Below, piece after piece: positions 9,200 through 17,043 of a stretch of 64,000 bases of DNA. Location: NCBI RefSeq assembly GCF_900182985.1, contig NZ_FXUY01000002.1, positions 1,103,001 through 1,167,000 of the forward strand, written 5' to 3'. The translations under genes were made by a program, and so were the position numbers. The notes beneath the pieces are model-generated. The model was not told the DNA's origin, ran no database searches, and saw only the letters and a program-made list of their open reading frames with translations. This DNA comes from Pseudomonas helmanticensis. Lineage in GTDB: Bacteria > Pseudomonadota > Gammaproteobacteria > Pseudomonadales > Pseudomonadaceae. Numbering within the stretch: position 1 is the first letter of the stretch; each line of letters begins with the position of its first letter.

Positions 9200-11251
9200 T
9201 TGAAGCTGGAACTCAAGAACAGCTTGTCGGTGAAGTTGCTCCGGGTCGTGCTCCTGTCGGCATTGATCGTCGGCGTAGTCTTGAGCTGCGCGCAGATTGT
9301 TTTCGATGCCTATAAAACCCGTCAGGCGGTTGCCGGCGACGCCGAACGCATCCTCGACATGTTCCGCGACCCCTCGACCCAGGCGGTTTACAGCCTCGAT
9401 CGGGAGATGGGCATGCAGGTGATCGAAGGCCTGTTCCAGGACGACGCCGTGCGCCAGGCCTCCATCGGCCATCCCAACGAAGCCATGCTCGCGCAGAAAT
9501 CCCGCGATCTGCAGCATTCCAACAGCCGCTGGCTGACCGACCTGATCCTCGGCCAAGAGCGCACCTTCACCACCCAACTGGTGGGGCGCGGCCCGTACAG
9601 CGAGTATTACGGCGACCTGAGCATCACCCTCGATACCGCGACCTATGGCGAAGGCTTTATCGTCAGCTCGGTGATCATCTTTATCTCCGGCGTGCTGCGT
9701 GCCCTGGCCATGGGCCTGGTGTTGTATCTGGTCTATCACTGGCTGCTGACCAAACCGCTGTCGCGGATCATCGAGCATCTCACCGAGATCAATCCGGACC
9801 GGCCCAGCGAACACAAGATTCCGCAACTGAAGGGCCACGAGAAAAACGAGTTGGGGATCTGGATCAACACCGCCAATCAGTTGCTCGAATCGATCGAACG
9901 CAACACCCATCTGCGCCACGAAGCGGAAAACAGCCTGCTGCGCATGGCCCAGTACGATTTCCTCACCGGTCTGCCCAACCGCCAGCAATTGCAGCAGCAA
10001 CTGGACAAGATTCTGGTCGACGCCGGCAAGCTGCAACGCCGGGTCGCGGTGTTGTGTGTGGGGCTGGATGATTTCAAAGGCATCAACGAGCAGTTCAGCT
10101 ACCAGACCGGGGACCAACTGTTGCTGGCACTGGCCGATCGCCTGCGCGCGCATAGCGGTCGCCTCGGCGCCCTCGCCCGTCTGGGTGGCGACCAGTTCGC
10201 GCTGGTGCAGGCCGATATCGAACAACCCTACGAAGCGGCGGAACTGGCGCAAAGCATCCTTGATGACCTCGAGGCGGCGTTCGCCCTCGATCATCAGGAA
10301 ATCCGCCTGCGCGCGACCATCGGCATCACCCTGTTCCCGGAGGATGGCGACAGCACCGAGAAGCTGTTGCAGAAGGCCGAGCAGACCATGACCCTGGCCA
10401 AGACCCGTTCGCGCAACCGTTATCAGTTCTACATCGCCAGCGTCGACAGCGAGATGCGTCGCCGCCGCGAACTGGAAAAAGACCTGCGCGATGCCTTGCT
10501 GCGCGACCAGTTCTACCTCGTCTATCAGCCGCAGATCAGCTATCGCGACCACCGCGTGGTCGGCGTCGAAGCGCTGATTCGCTGGCAACATCCGGAGCAC
10601 GGTCTGGTGCCGCCAGACCTGTTCATCCCGCTGGCGGAACAAAACGGCACGATCATCGCCATCGGCGAATGGGTGCTCGATCAGGCCTGCAAGCAATTGC
10701 GCGAATGGCACGATCAGGGCTTTGCCGATCTGCGCATGGCGGTCAACCTGTCGACGGTGCAACTGCACCACGCCGAGTTGCCACGGGTGGTCAACAACCT
10801 GATGCAGATGTACCGCCTGCCGCCGCGCAGCCTGGAGCTGGAAGTCACTGAAACCGGCCTGATGGAAGACATCAGCACCGCCGCCCAACACTTGCTCAGC
10901 CTGCGCCGCTCCGGAGCGTTGATCGCCATCGATGACTTCGGCACCGGCTATTCATCGTTGAGCTATCTGAAAAGCCTGCCACTGGACAAGATCAAGATCG
11001 ACAAGAGCTTCGTTCAGGATCTGCTCGATGACGACGACGATGCAACGATCGTTCGCGCGATCATTCAACTGGGCAAAAGCCTTGGCATGCAGGTAATTGC
11101 CGAGGGCGTGGAAACGGCCGAGCAGGAAAGCTACATCATTTCCGAAGGCTGCCACGAAGGTCAGGGTTACCACTACAGCAAACCGCTGCCGGCGCGCGAG
11201 TTGAGCGTCTATCTCAAACAAGCACAACGCAGTAACGCGGCGATCCTTTAA
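9200..11251 (+). CDS. bifA: c-di-GMP phosphodiesterase BifA (degenerate GGDEF plus EAL)
   Basis: 683 residues. Helix 1 (about 13-35), a periplasmic loop, helix 2 (about 150-180) and a linker precede a GGDEF domain whose active motif is GGDQF (residues 329-333) and an EAL domain with intact EALIRW (457-462), DDFGTGYSSL (578-587) and a late EGVET. The GGDEF domain is therefore probably not a cyclase, while the EAL domain has the residues for hydrolysis, exactly the arrangement described for P. aeruginosa BifA, which also follows sodB. BifA lowers c-di-GMP to promote swarming and limit biofilm. The start is TTG at 9200 with AAGGA 8 bases upstream; homology begins at this codon. Confidence 0.93.
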   Translation: MKLELKNSLSVKLLRVVLLSALIVGVVLSCAQIVFDAYKTRQAVAGDAERILDMFRDPSTQAVYSLDREMGMQVIEGLFQDDAVRQASIGHPNEAMLAQKSRDLQHSNSRWLTDLILGQERTFTTQLVGRGPYSEYYGDLSITLDTATYGEGFIVSSVIIFISGVLRALAMGLVLYLVYHWLLTKPLSRIIEHLTEINPDRPSEHKIPQLKGHEKNELGIWINTANQLLESIERNTHLRHEAENSLLRMAQYDFLTGLPNRQQLQQQLDKILVDAGKLQRRVAVLCVGLDDFKGINEQFSYQTGDQLLLALADRLRAHSGRLGALARLGGDQFALVQADIEQPYEAAELAQSILDDLEAAFALDHQEIRLRATIGITLFPEDGDSTEKLLQKAEQTMTLAKTRSRNRYQFYIASVDSEMRRRRELEKDLRDALLRDQFYLVYQPQISYRDHRVVGVEALIRWQHPEHGLVPPDLFIPLAEQNGTIIAIGEWVLDQACKQLREWHDQGFADLRMAVNLSTVQLHHAELPRVVNNLMQMYRLPPRSLELEVTETGLMEDISTAAQHLLSLRRSGALIAIDDFGTGYSSLSYLKSLPLDKIKIDKSFVQDLLDDDDDATIVRAIIQLGKSLGMQVIAEGVETAEQESYIISEGCHEGQGYHYSKPLPARELSVYLKQAQRSNAAIL

Positions 11252-11256
11252 AAGTC

Positions 11257-11353
11257 AAAAGATCGTCCGATCGCGGCCCGAGCCTGCGGCAGCTCCTACA
11301 TGAATCGCATTCCCCTGTAGGAGCTGTCGAGTGAAACGAGGCTGCGATCTTTT
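11257..11353. repeat. REP palindrome, gatcgcagcc type, with an altered arm
   Basis: Outer arms AAAAGATCG and CGATCTTTT, inner arms around GGCAGCTCCTACA and TGTAGGAGCTG. Compared with 2751-2818, one arm carries extra bases (near 11265-11280) and the other reads GTCGAGTGAAACGAGGC, so the palindrome is imperfect. Confidence 0.75.
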
Positions 11354-11390
11354 GATCTGCGTAAATAAGAAATATTTCCAGCCACAACCC

Positions 11391-11422
11391 TTTACACATA
11401 ATGCGAAAGATTTGCATTATGT
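11391..11422 (+). promoter_or_regulatory. Fur-like palindrome overlapping the icmP promoter
   Basis: A 27-base near-perfect palindrome (11396-11422) with arms ACATAATGC and GCATTATGT around a GAAAGATTT-like centre. It overlaps a plausible promoter (TTTACA at 11391 and CATTAT at 11415, spacing 18). The ATAATG/CATTAT arms resemble a Fur box, so iron repression of the cluster downstream is inferred. No other palindrome this good lies nearby. Confidence 0.6.
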
Positions 11423-11478
11423 CGCAGCTTTGCGCACCCCCGCGCCTGTCAATCAATCAACGAAGCAGGATGTTCGCC

Positions 11479-12825
11479 ATGATTCGTATGCCTCTGGCTA
11501 CCGCCAGTCTGCTGGCCATCGCTATTTCCCTCGCCGGTTGCGGCGAAGGCAAAGACAAGGCTGCCGCTCCGGCCGCACCGACACAAGCCGCCAGCACCAC
11601 CGCACCTGCGGCGGCGCCTGCCGCTGCCGGTAAAGTCGACGAAGCCGCCGCCAAGGCTGTGGTCGCGCATTACGCCGACATGGTCTTCGCCGTCTACAGC
11701 GATGCCGAATCCACCGCGAAAACCCTGCAGACCGCCGTCGATGCCTTCCTCGCCAAGCCGAACGCCGACACCCTGAAAGCCGCCAAGGCTGCCTGGGTCG
11801 CCGCGCGCGTTCCGTACCTGCAGAGCGAAGTGTTCCGCTTCGGCAACACCATCATCGACGATTGGGAAGGTCAGGTTAACGCCTGGCCACTGGACGAGGG
11901 TCTGATCGACTACGTCGACAAATCCTACGAGCATGCACTGGGTAACCCGGGCGCCACCGCCAACATCATCGCCAACACCGAAGTTCAGGTCGGCGAAGAC
12001 AAGGTCGACGTCAAGGACATCACCCCGGAAAAACTCGCCAGCCTCAACGAGCTGGGCGGCTCCGAAGCCAACGTCGCCACCGGCTACCACGCCATCGAAT
12101 TCCTGCTGTGGGGCCAAGACCTCAACGGCACCGGCCCGGGCGCTGGCAACCGTCAGGCTTCCGACTATCTGGAAGGCGCCGGCGCTACTGGCGGGCACAA
12201 CGACCGTCGTCGCGCGTACCTGAAGTCCGTGACCCAACTGCTGGTCAGCGACCTCGAAGAAATGGTCGGCAACTGGAAGCCGAACGTGGCTGACAACTAC
12301 CGCGCCACCCTGGAAGCCGAGCCGGGCGAAACCGGTCTGCGCAAAATGCTCTTCGGCATGGGCAGCCTGTCGCTGGGCGAACTGGCGGGCGAGCGCATGA
12401 AGGTTTCGCTGGAAGCCAACTCCCCTGAAGACGAGCAGGATTGCTTTAGCGACAACACGCACAATTCGCACTTCTACGATGCCAAAGGCATTCGTAACGT
12501 CTATCTGGGCGAGTACACCCGCACTGACGGCACCAAAATGACCGGCGCCAGCCTGTCGTCGCTGGTGGCCAAGGCCGATCCGGCTGCCGACACCGCGCTG
12601 AAAGCCGATCTGGCCGCGACCGAAGCGAAGATCCAGGTCATGGTCGATCACGCCAACAAGGGTGAGCACTACGACCAGTTGATCGCGGCGGGCAACACCG
12701 CTGGCAACCAGATCGTCCGCGACGCCATCGCATCCTTGGTCAAGCAGACCGGATCGATCGAAGCCGCTGCCGGCAAACTGGGCATCAGCGACCTGAACCC
12801 GGACAACGCTGATCACGAGTTCTGA
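11479..12825 (+). CDS. icmP: Imelysin-family outer-envelope lipoprotein IcmP
   Basis: 448 residues. A lipoprotein signal peptide (TASLLAIAISLAGC, lipobox LAGC) is followed by an Ala/Pro-rich linker and a full imelysin domain. The family motif GxHxxE is present as GYHAIE, along with ELGGSEANVATGYHAIEFLLWG and a late DCFSDNTHNSHFYDAKG stretch. P. aeruginosa IcmP (PA4370, insulin-cleaving) is the nearest relative I recall, and the surrounding order fits. Imelysins resemble EfeO iron-binding proteins, so iron handling is an alternative to proteolysis. The start at 11479 is chosen because AGGA lies 8 bases upstream; the ATG at 11470 has no room for one. Confidence 0.88.
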   Translation: MIRMPLATASLLAIAISLAGCGEGKDKAAAPAAPTQAASTTAPAAAPAAAGKVDEAAAKAVVAHYADMVFAVYSDAESTAKTLQTAVDAFLAKPNADTLKAAKAAWVAARVPYLQSEVFRFGNTIIDDWEGQVNAWPLDEGLIDYVDKSYEHALGNPGATANIIANTEVQVGEDKVDVKDITPEKLASLNELGGSEANVATGYHAIEFLLWGQDLNGTGPGAGNRQASDYLEGAGATGGHNDRRRAYLKSVTQLLVSDLEEMVGNWKPNVADNYRATLEAEPGETGLRKMLFGMGSLSLGELAGERMKVSLEANSPEDEQDCFSDNTHNSHFYDAKGIRNVYLGEYTRTDGTKMTGASLSSLVAKADPAADTALKADLAATEAKIQVMVDHANKGEHYDQLIAAGNTAGNQIVRDAIASLVKQTGSIEAAAGKLGISDLNPDNADHEF

Positions 12826-12849
12826 TCACTTACGTCCGCTTCAAAAAAA

Positions 12850-12872
12850 GGCGACCTTCGGGTCGCCTTTTT
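12850..12872 (+). terminator. Rho-independent terminator after icmP
   Basis: GGCGACC-TTCG-GGTCGCC followed by TTTTT. It separates icmP from the next three genes, so icmP may be transcribed alone or with read-through. Confidence 0.88.
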
Positions 12873-13144
12873 CATGCATGCCAAACACAAACCCCTGCTT
12901 CAGGGTGTGTTCGATATCAGGTACACCACCCATCCCTGTGGGAGCGAGCCTGCTCGCGAAGGCTGTATCGGCCGCCACATTTTCAGCGCGTCGGACACCG
13001 CTTTCGCGAGCAGGCTCGCTCCCACAAGGTTTCCATGGTGTTCAAGGCTTGCGTCAAATCAAGCAAACGATAATTCCTCTTATTCAAACCCCCTCGCCCT
13101 GTTAGACTTTGCGCCTTTATTTTTGCCCGTCCGCAGGATGTCTG
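12873..13144. other. Intergenic stretch between icmP and the di-haem gene
   Basis: Contains the REP doublet at 12937-13026 and an A/T-rich part at about 13060-13110 that should hold the promoter of the next operon. ACGATAATTCCTCTTATTC (about 13069) is a weak Fur-box-like sequence (GATAAT and TTATTC), much poorer than the palindrome before icmP. No ORF is convincing. Confidence 0.55.
12937..13026. repeat. REP doublet, tgtgggagcgagcc type
   Basis: TGTGGGAGCGAGCCTGCTCG at one end and its complement at the other, with a variable centre. Relatives at 49168-49256 and 59912-59979. Confidence 0.88.
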
Positions 13145-14572
13145 ATGCCCTCGCTGCCTCTTCGCTTGTCCGCACTGTTGCTGGCCCTGGGCCTGAGTGC
13201 CTGCGATGACGCCCCGCGTTTCACCAAGGCCGAGCCCGGTGAAGCGCGTTCCGGCGGTGCGGCGACCGTGCGCAAGACTGATCAGAATGCGTTCTCGCTG
13301 CCCTCGGCGAACCTGCCACCGTCGCGGCGGGTGGACTTCAGCGTCGGTAACAGCTTCTTCCGCAGCCCGTGGGTGATCGCGCCGTCGACCACCACCGCGC
13401 GCGATGGCCTCGGCCCGTTGTTCAACACCAACGCCTGCCAGAACTGCCACATCAAGGACGGGCGCGGTCATCCGCCAACGCCGGATGCGGCCAACGCGGT
13501 GTCGATGCTGGTCCGGTTGTCGATTCCCGATGCGCCGGAATTTGCCAAAGTCATCGAGCAAGTCGGCGTGGTGCCAGAGCCAGTCTACGGCGGCCAGTTC
13601 CAGGACATGGCCGTGCCCGGCGTCGCGCCGGAAGGCAAAGTGCGCGTCGACTACACGCCGGTGCCGGTACGGTTCAAGGACGGCAGCGAAGTCGAACTGC
13701 GCAAACCGGTGTTGCAGATCACTCAGCTCGGCTACGGCCCGATGCACCCGGACACGCGTTTTTCCGCACGCGTCGCGCCGCCGATGATTGGCCTCGGCCT
13801 GCTCGAAGCGATCCCCGAAGAAGCGATCCTCGCCAACGCCGCCGCACAGGCCAAAGCGAAAAACGGTATCAATGGTCGCCCCAATCAGGTCTGGGATGAT
13901 GCATTGCAAAAAACCGTCATGGGCAGGTTTGGCTGGAAGGCCGGGCAACCGAACCTCAATCAACAGAATGTTCACGCGTTTTCGGGTGATATGGGCCTCA
14001 CGACCAGCCTGAGACCGTTCGATGACTGCACCGACGCGCAAACCGCCTGCAAACAGGCGCCAAACGGCAATGGCCCGGACGGTGAACCGGAAGTCAGCGA
14101 CAACATTTTGCGTCTGGTGCTGTTCTACAGCCGTAACCTCGCCGTACCTGCGCGTCGTGGCATCAACGATGAACAGGTACTGGCCGGCAAGAACCTGTTT
14201 TTCCAGGCCGGCTGCGATTCGTGTCACACACCGAAATACACCACCGCCGCCAACGCGGCCGAACTTGAACTGGCCAATCAAGTGATTCGCCCGTACAGCG
14301 ATCTGTTGCTGCATGACATGGGCGACGGTCTGGCCGACAACCGCACGGAATTCCAGGCCTCCGGCCGCGATTGGCGCACGCCGCCGTTGTGGGGGATTGG
14401 CCTGACACAAGCGGTCAGCGGTCACACCCAGTTTTTGCATGACGGTCGCGCGCGCAATCTGCTCGAAGCGGTGCTCTGGCACGGCGGCGAAGCAAAATCC
14501 GCGCAGCAGCAGGTTTTAGCTTTCAACGCCGAGCAGCGTGCCGCGCTGCTGGCGTTTTTGAACTCACTTTAA
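13145..14572 (+). CDS. Di-haem cytochrome c oxidoreductase lipoprotein (DUF1111, thiol-oxidoreductase-like)
   Basis: 475 residues. The signal peptide has lipobox LSAC (about residues 16-19), so it is probably anchored in the envelope. Two haem c motifs are visible: CQNCH at residues 98-102 and CDSCH at 357-361. The layout of one haem in the N-terminal third and one near the C-terminus, with LHDGRARNLLEAVLWHGGEA at the end, is that of the di-haem oxidoreductase (MauG/peroxidase-like) family. It would carry out electron transfer or peroxide chemistry in the periplasm. The ATG at 13145 has AGGA 6 bases upstream. The next two genes are an imelysin and a DUF1513 protein, a recurrent neighbourhood. 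Confidence 0.87.
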   Translation: MPSLPLRLSALLLALGLSACDDAPRFTKAEPGEARSGGAATVRKTDQNAFSLPSANLPPSRRVDFSVGNSFFRSPWVIAPSTTTARDGLGPLFNTNACQNCHIKDGRGHPPTPDAANAVSMLVRLSIPDAPEFAKVIEQVGVVPEPVYGGQFQDMAVPGVAPEGKVRVDYTPVPVRFKDGSEVELRKPVLQITQLGYGPMHPDTRFSARVAPPMIGLGLLEAIPEEAILANAAAQAKAKNGINGRPNQVWDDALQKTVMGRFGWKAGQPNLNQQNVHAFSGDMGLTTSLRPFDDCTDAQTACKQAPNGNGPDGEPEVSDNILRLVLFYSRNLAVPARRGINDEQVLAGKNLFFQAGCDSCHTPKYTTAANAAELELANQVIRPYSDLLLHDMGDGLADNRTEFQASGRDWRTPPLWGIGLTQAVSGHTQFLHDGRARNLLEAVLWHGGEAKSAQQQVLAFNAEQRAALLAFLNSL

Positions 14573-14599
14573 ACACTGATAAAGAATCGGGAGCCCGAC

Positions 14600-15664
14600 A
14601 TGTTCCGTCCCAAGCTACTGTTCACCAGCCTTGCCGCGCTCGCCCTTGGCGCCTGCTCGCCGCAGGATCCGCAAGCGGTCACCTCGGCGGCCATCGCCAA
14701 ATCGGTGATCCTGCCGACCTACACCCGTTGGGTCGAGGCCGACAAGCAACTGGCGGTCAGCGCCCTCGCCTACTGCCAGGGCAAAGAAACCCTGGAGACT
14801 GCCCGCGCCGACTTCCTGCACGCGCAGAAAGCCTGGGCCGAGCTGCAGCCGTTGCTGATCGGACCGCTCGCTGAAGGCAACCGCTCGTGGCAGGTGCAGT
14901 TCTGGCCGGACAAGAAAAACCTCGTCGGCCGTCAGGTCGAGCAATTGGTGGTCGCGCAGCCGCAAATCGATGCCGCCGGTCTGGTCAAATCGAGCGTCGT
15001 CGTGCAAGGTCTGTCGGCTTACGAATACATCCTCTTCGACGCCAAGCCTGACGTCGCCAACGCCGAGCAGAAAGCCAAGTACTGCCCTCTGCTGATCGCC
15101 ATCGGCGAACGTCAGAAGCAACTGGCCGAAGAGATTCTGGCGAGCTGGAACAACAGCGACGGCATGCTTGCGCAGATGACCAAGTTCCCCAACCAGCGTT
15201 ACGCCGATTCCCACGAAGCGATCGCCGATCTGCTGCGTGTGCAAGTGACCGCGCTGGACACCCTGAAGAAAAAACTCGGCACGCCAATGGGCCGCCAGAG
15301 CAAGGGCGTGCCGCAGCCGTTCCAGGCCGATGCCTGGCGCAGCCAGTCGTCCCTGACCGCGCTGGAAGCCAGTCTCGCCGCCGCCAAAACCGTGTGGGAA
15401 GGCGTCGACAACAAAGGCCTGCGCGGTCTGTTGCCAGCGGAGCAAAAGCCATTGGCCGACAAGATCGATGCCGCTTATGCCGCTTCGCTGAAACTGTTCG
15501 GCAGCACTCAGCGTTCGCTCGGCGAAATGCTTGAAGACGACGCCGGTCGTCAACAACTCAACGACATCTACGACAGCCTCAACGTCGTCCATCGCCTGCA
15601 CGAAGGCGAACTGGCCAAGGCGCTGGGCATTCAACTGGGCTTTAACGCCAACGACGGTGACTGA
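14600..15664 (+). CDS. Second imelysin-family lipoprotein, GxHxxE motif degenerate
   Basis: 354 residues. The signal peptide ends with lipobox LGAC (residues about 16-19). The rest is an imelysin-like helical domain: FLHAQKAWAELQPLLIGPL, then VVVQGLSAYEYILFDA, then a C-terminal helical bundle. At the place where IcmP has GYHAIE this protein has GLSAYE: the glutamate is kept but the histidine is replaced by serine, so metal binding or catalysis probably differs. It begins 27 bases after the di-haem gene, with GGGAG upstream, and its stop touches the next frame. A role in periplasmic iron or haem handling is inferred from the cluster only. Confidence 0.83.
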   Translation: MFRPKLLFTSLAALALGACSPQDPQAVTSAAIAKSVILPTYTRWVEADKQLAVSALAYCQGKETLETARADFLHAQKAWAELQPLLIGPLAEGNRSWQVQFWPDKKNLVGRQVEQLVVAQPQIDAAGLVKSSVVVQGLSAYEYILFDAKPDVANAEQKAKYCPLLIAIGERQKQLAEEILASWNNSDGMLAQMTKFPNQRYADSHEAIADLLRVQVTALDTLKKKLGTPMGRQSKGVPQPFQADAWRSQSSLTALEASLAAAKTVWEGVDNKGLRGLLPAEQKPLADKIDAAYAASLKLFGSTQRSLGEMLEDDAGRQQLNDIYDSLNVVHRLHEGELAKALGIQLGFNANDGD

Positions 15665-15678
15665 TGAGGGCAAGTGCC

Positions 15679-16779
15679 ATGCTGCGACGCCAGGCTTTGG
15701 CTTTAGGTAGTGCGCTGCTGGGAGCAGTGACGCTGGGCGGCTGGACGCTGTTCAAACGCAAGGATCAGAGCCCGCTGCTGCTGTCGGCGCGCGACGACAC
15801 CGACGGCAAGCACTACGCCGTCGGTTATCGGCTGGACGGCACGCGCGTGTTCGCCACCGAAGTCGGCCAGCGTTGCCACGACATCATCAACCACCCGACG
15901 CAGCCGATTGCACTGTTCGTCGCGCGTCGTCCGGGTACCGAGAGTTACCTGATCGACCTGCGCGACGGCACGTTGCTGCAGACGCTGACCTCGCAGCCGA
16001 ACCGGCATTTCTACGGGCACGCCGTGGTGCACAAGGACGGCGAATACCTGTACGCCACCGAGAACGACACCACCGATCCTGGGCGTGGATTGCTCGGCGT
16101 GTACAAGTTCGAAGGCGAGCGGCTGGTGCACACGGGCGAGATTTCCACCCACGGCCTCGGCCCGCATCAGGTGTCGTGGATGCCCGATGGCGAGACGCTG
16201 GTGGTGGCCAACGGCGGGATTCGTACCGAAGCGGAAAGCCGCGTCGAGATGAACCTCAGTGCCATGGAGCCGAGTCTGGTGCTGATGCAGCGCGACGGTA
16301 CGTTGCTAAGCAAGGAAACCCTCGCCCAGCAGATGAACAGCGTGCGCCATCTGGGTATCGCCAGCGACGGCACCATCGTCGCCGGCCAGCAATTCATGGG
16401 CGCGTCGCATGAGCGCTCGGAGTTACTGGCGATCAAGCGCCCGGGGCAACCGTTCGTGGCGTTCCCGGTACCGGAACAGCAGTTGCAGTCAATGGGGCAT
16501 TACACCGCCAGTGTGGCGGTGCACAGCGATTTGCGCCTGGTCGCGCTGACGGCGCCGCGTGGCAACCGCTTCTTTATCTGGGATCTGGACAGCGGCGAAG
16601 TGCGCCTTGATGCACCGTTGCCGGATTGCGCCGGTGTCGGTGCGGTGCAGGACGGTTTCGTTGTGACGTCCGGCCAAGGGCGTTGCCGCTACTACGATTG
16701 CCGTCAGGATGAGCTGCTGGCCAAGCCGCTGGAATTGCCGGCGGGGCTCTGGGACAACCATCTACACCTGATGGCCTGA
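15679..16779 (+). CDS. DUF1513 family exported beta-propeller-like protein
   Basis: 366 residues. An N-terminal export signal (LRRQALALGSALLGAVTLGG, with a double arginine that suggests the Tat route) is followed by repeated beta-strand blades, for example YAVGYRLDGTRVFAT, FYGHAVVHKDGEYLYATEND, HQVSWMPDGETLVVANGG and HYTASVAVHSDLRLVALTAP. This is typical of DUF1513/propeller proteins. The in-frame ATG at 15664 overlaps the previous stop, but GAGGG lies 8 bases before 15679, so I prefer 15679. It is last in the di-haem/imelysin operon. Its function is unknown to me; a partner or scaffold for the di-haem protein is a reasonable guess. Confidence 0.82.
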   Translation: MLRRQALALGSALLGAVTLGGWTLFKRKDQSPLLLSARDDTDGKHYAVGYRLDGTRVFATEVGQRCHDIINHPTQPIALFVARRPGTESYLIDLRDGTLLQTLTSQPNRHFYGHAVVHKDGEYLYATENDTTDPGRGLLGVYKFEGERLVHTGEISTHGLGPHQVSWMPDGETLVVANGGIRTEAESRVEMNLSAMEPSLVLMQRDGTLLSKETLAQQMNSVRHLGIASDGTIVAGQQFMGASHERSELLAIKRPGQPFVAFPVPEQQLQSMGHYTASVAVHSDLRLVALTAPRGNRFFIWDLDSGEVRLDAPLPDCAGVGAVQDGFVVTSGQGRCRYYDCRQDELLAKPLELPAGLWDNHLHLMA

Positions 16780-16803
16780 ACCGCTAGTCAAAGTTAACAC
16801 CGT

Positions 16804-16943
16804 CCCCGTGGCGAGGGGATTTATCCCCGTTCGGCTGCGCAGCAGTCGCAAAATCATCCGACGCGGTTTAACAGACAGACCGCGTTCGCAGGTTTTGGGG
16901 CGGCTTCGCCACCCAACGGGGATAAATCCCCTCGCCACAGGGG
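16804..16943. repeat. REP doublet, gtggcgaggggatttatcccc type
   Basis: CCCCGTGGCGAGGGGATTTA at one end, its complement at the other, and two smaller stem-loops between. Very close to 34042-34176 and related to 3768-3890. Confidence 0.88.
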
Positions 16944-17043
16944 TCATGTCGTCTGAAGTGTAAAAAGTGGCAGTTGGATTCCCTGCCTGTCTCGGAGTAA
17001 TGTTCGCGCCTGTCTCACCTGATTTATCCAAGGAACTGGAAAT

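Noticed and set aside
12937..13026. Repeats that could be mistaken for a CRISPR array
   Set aside because: The repeats are isolated inverted pairs, not direct repeats with regular spacers, and no cas gene is present.
13069..13087. Possible Fur box before the di-haem gene
   Set aside because: Only GATAAT and TTATTC agree with the consensus and the centre does not; too weak to list as a site.
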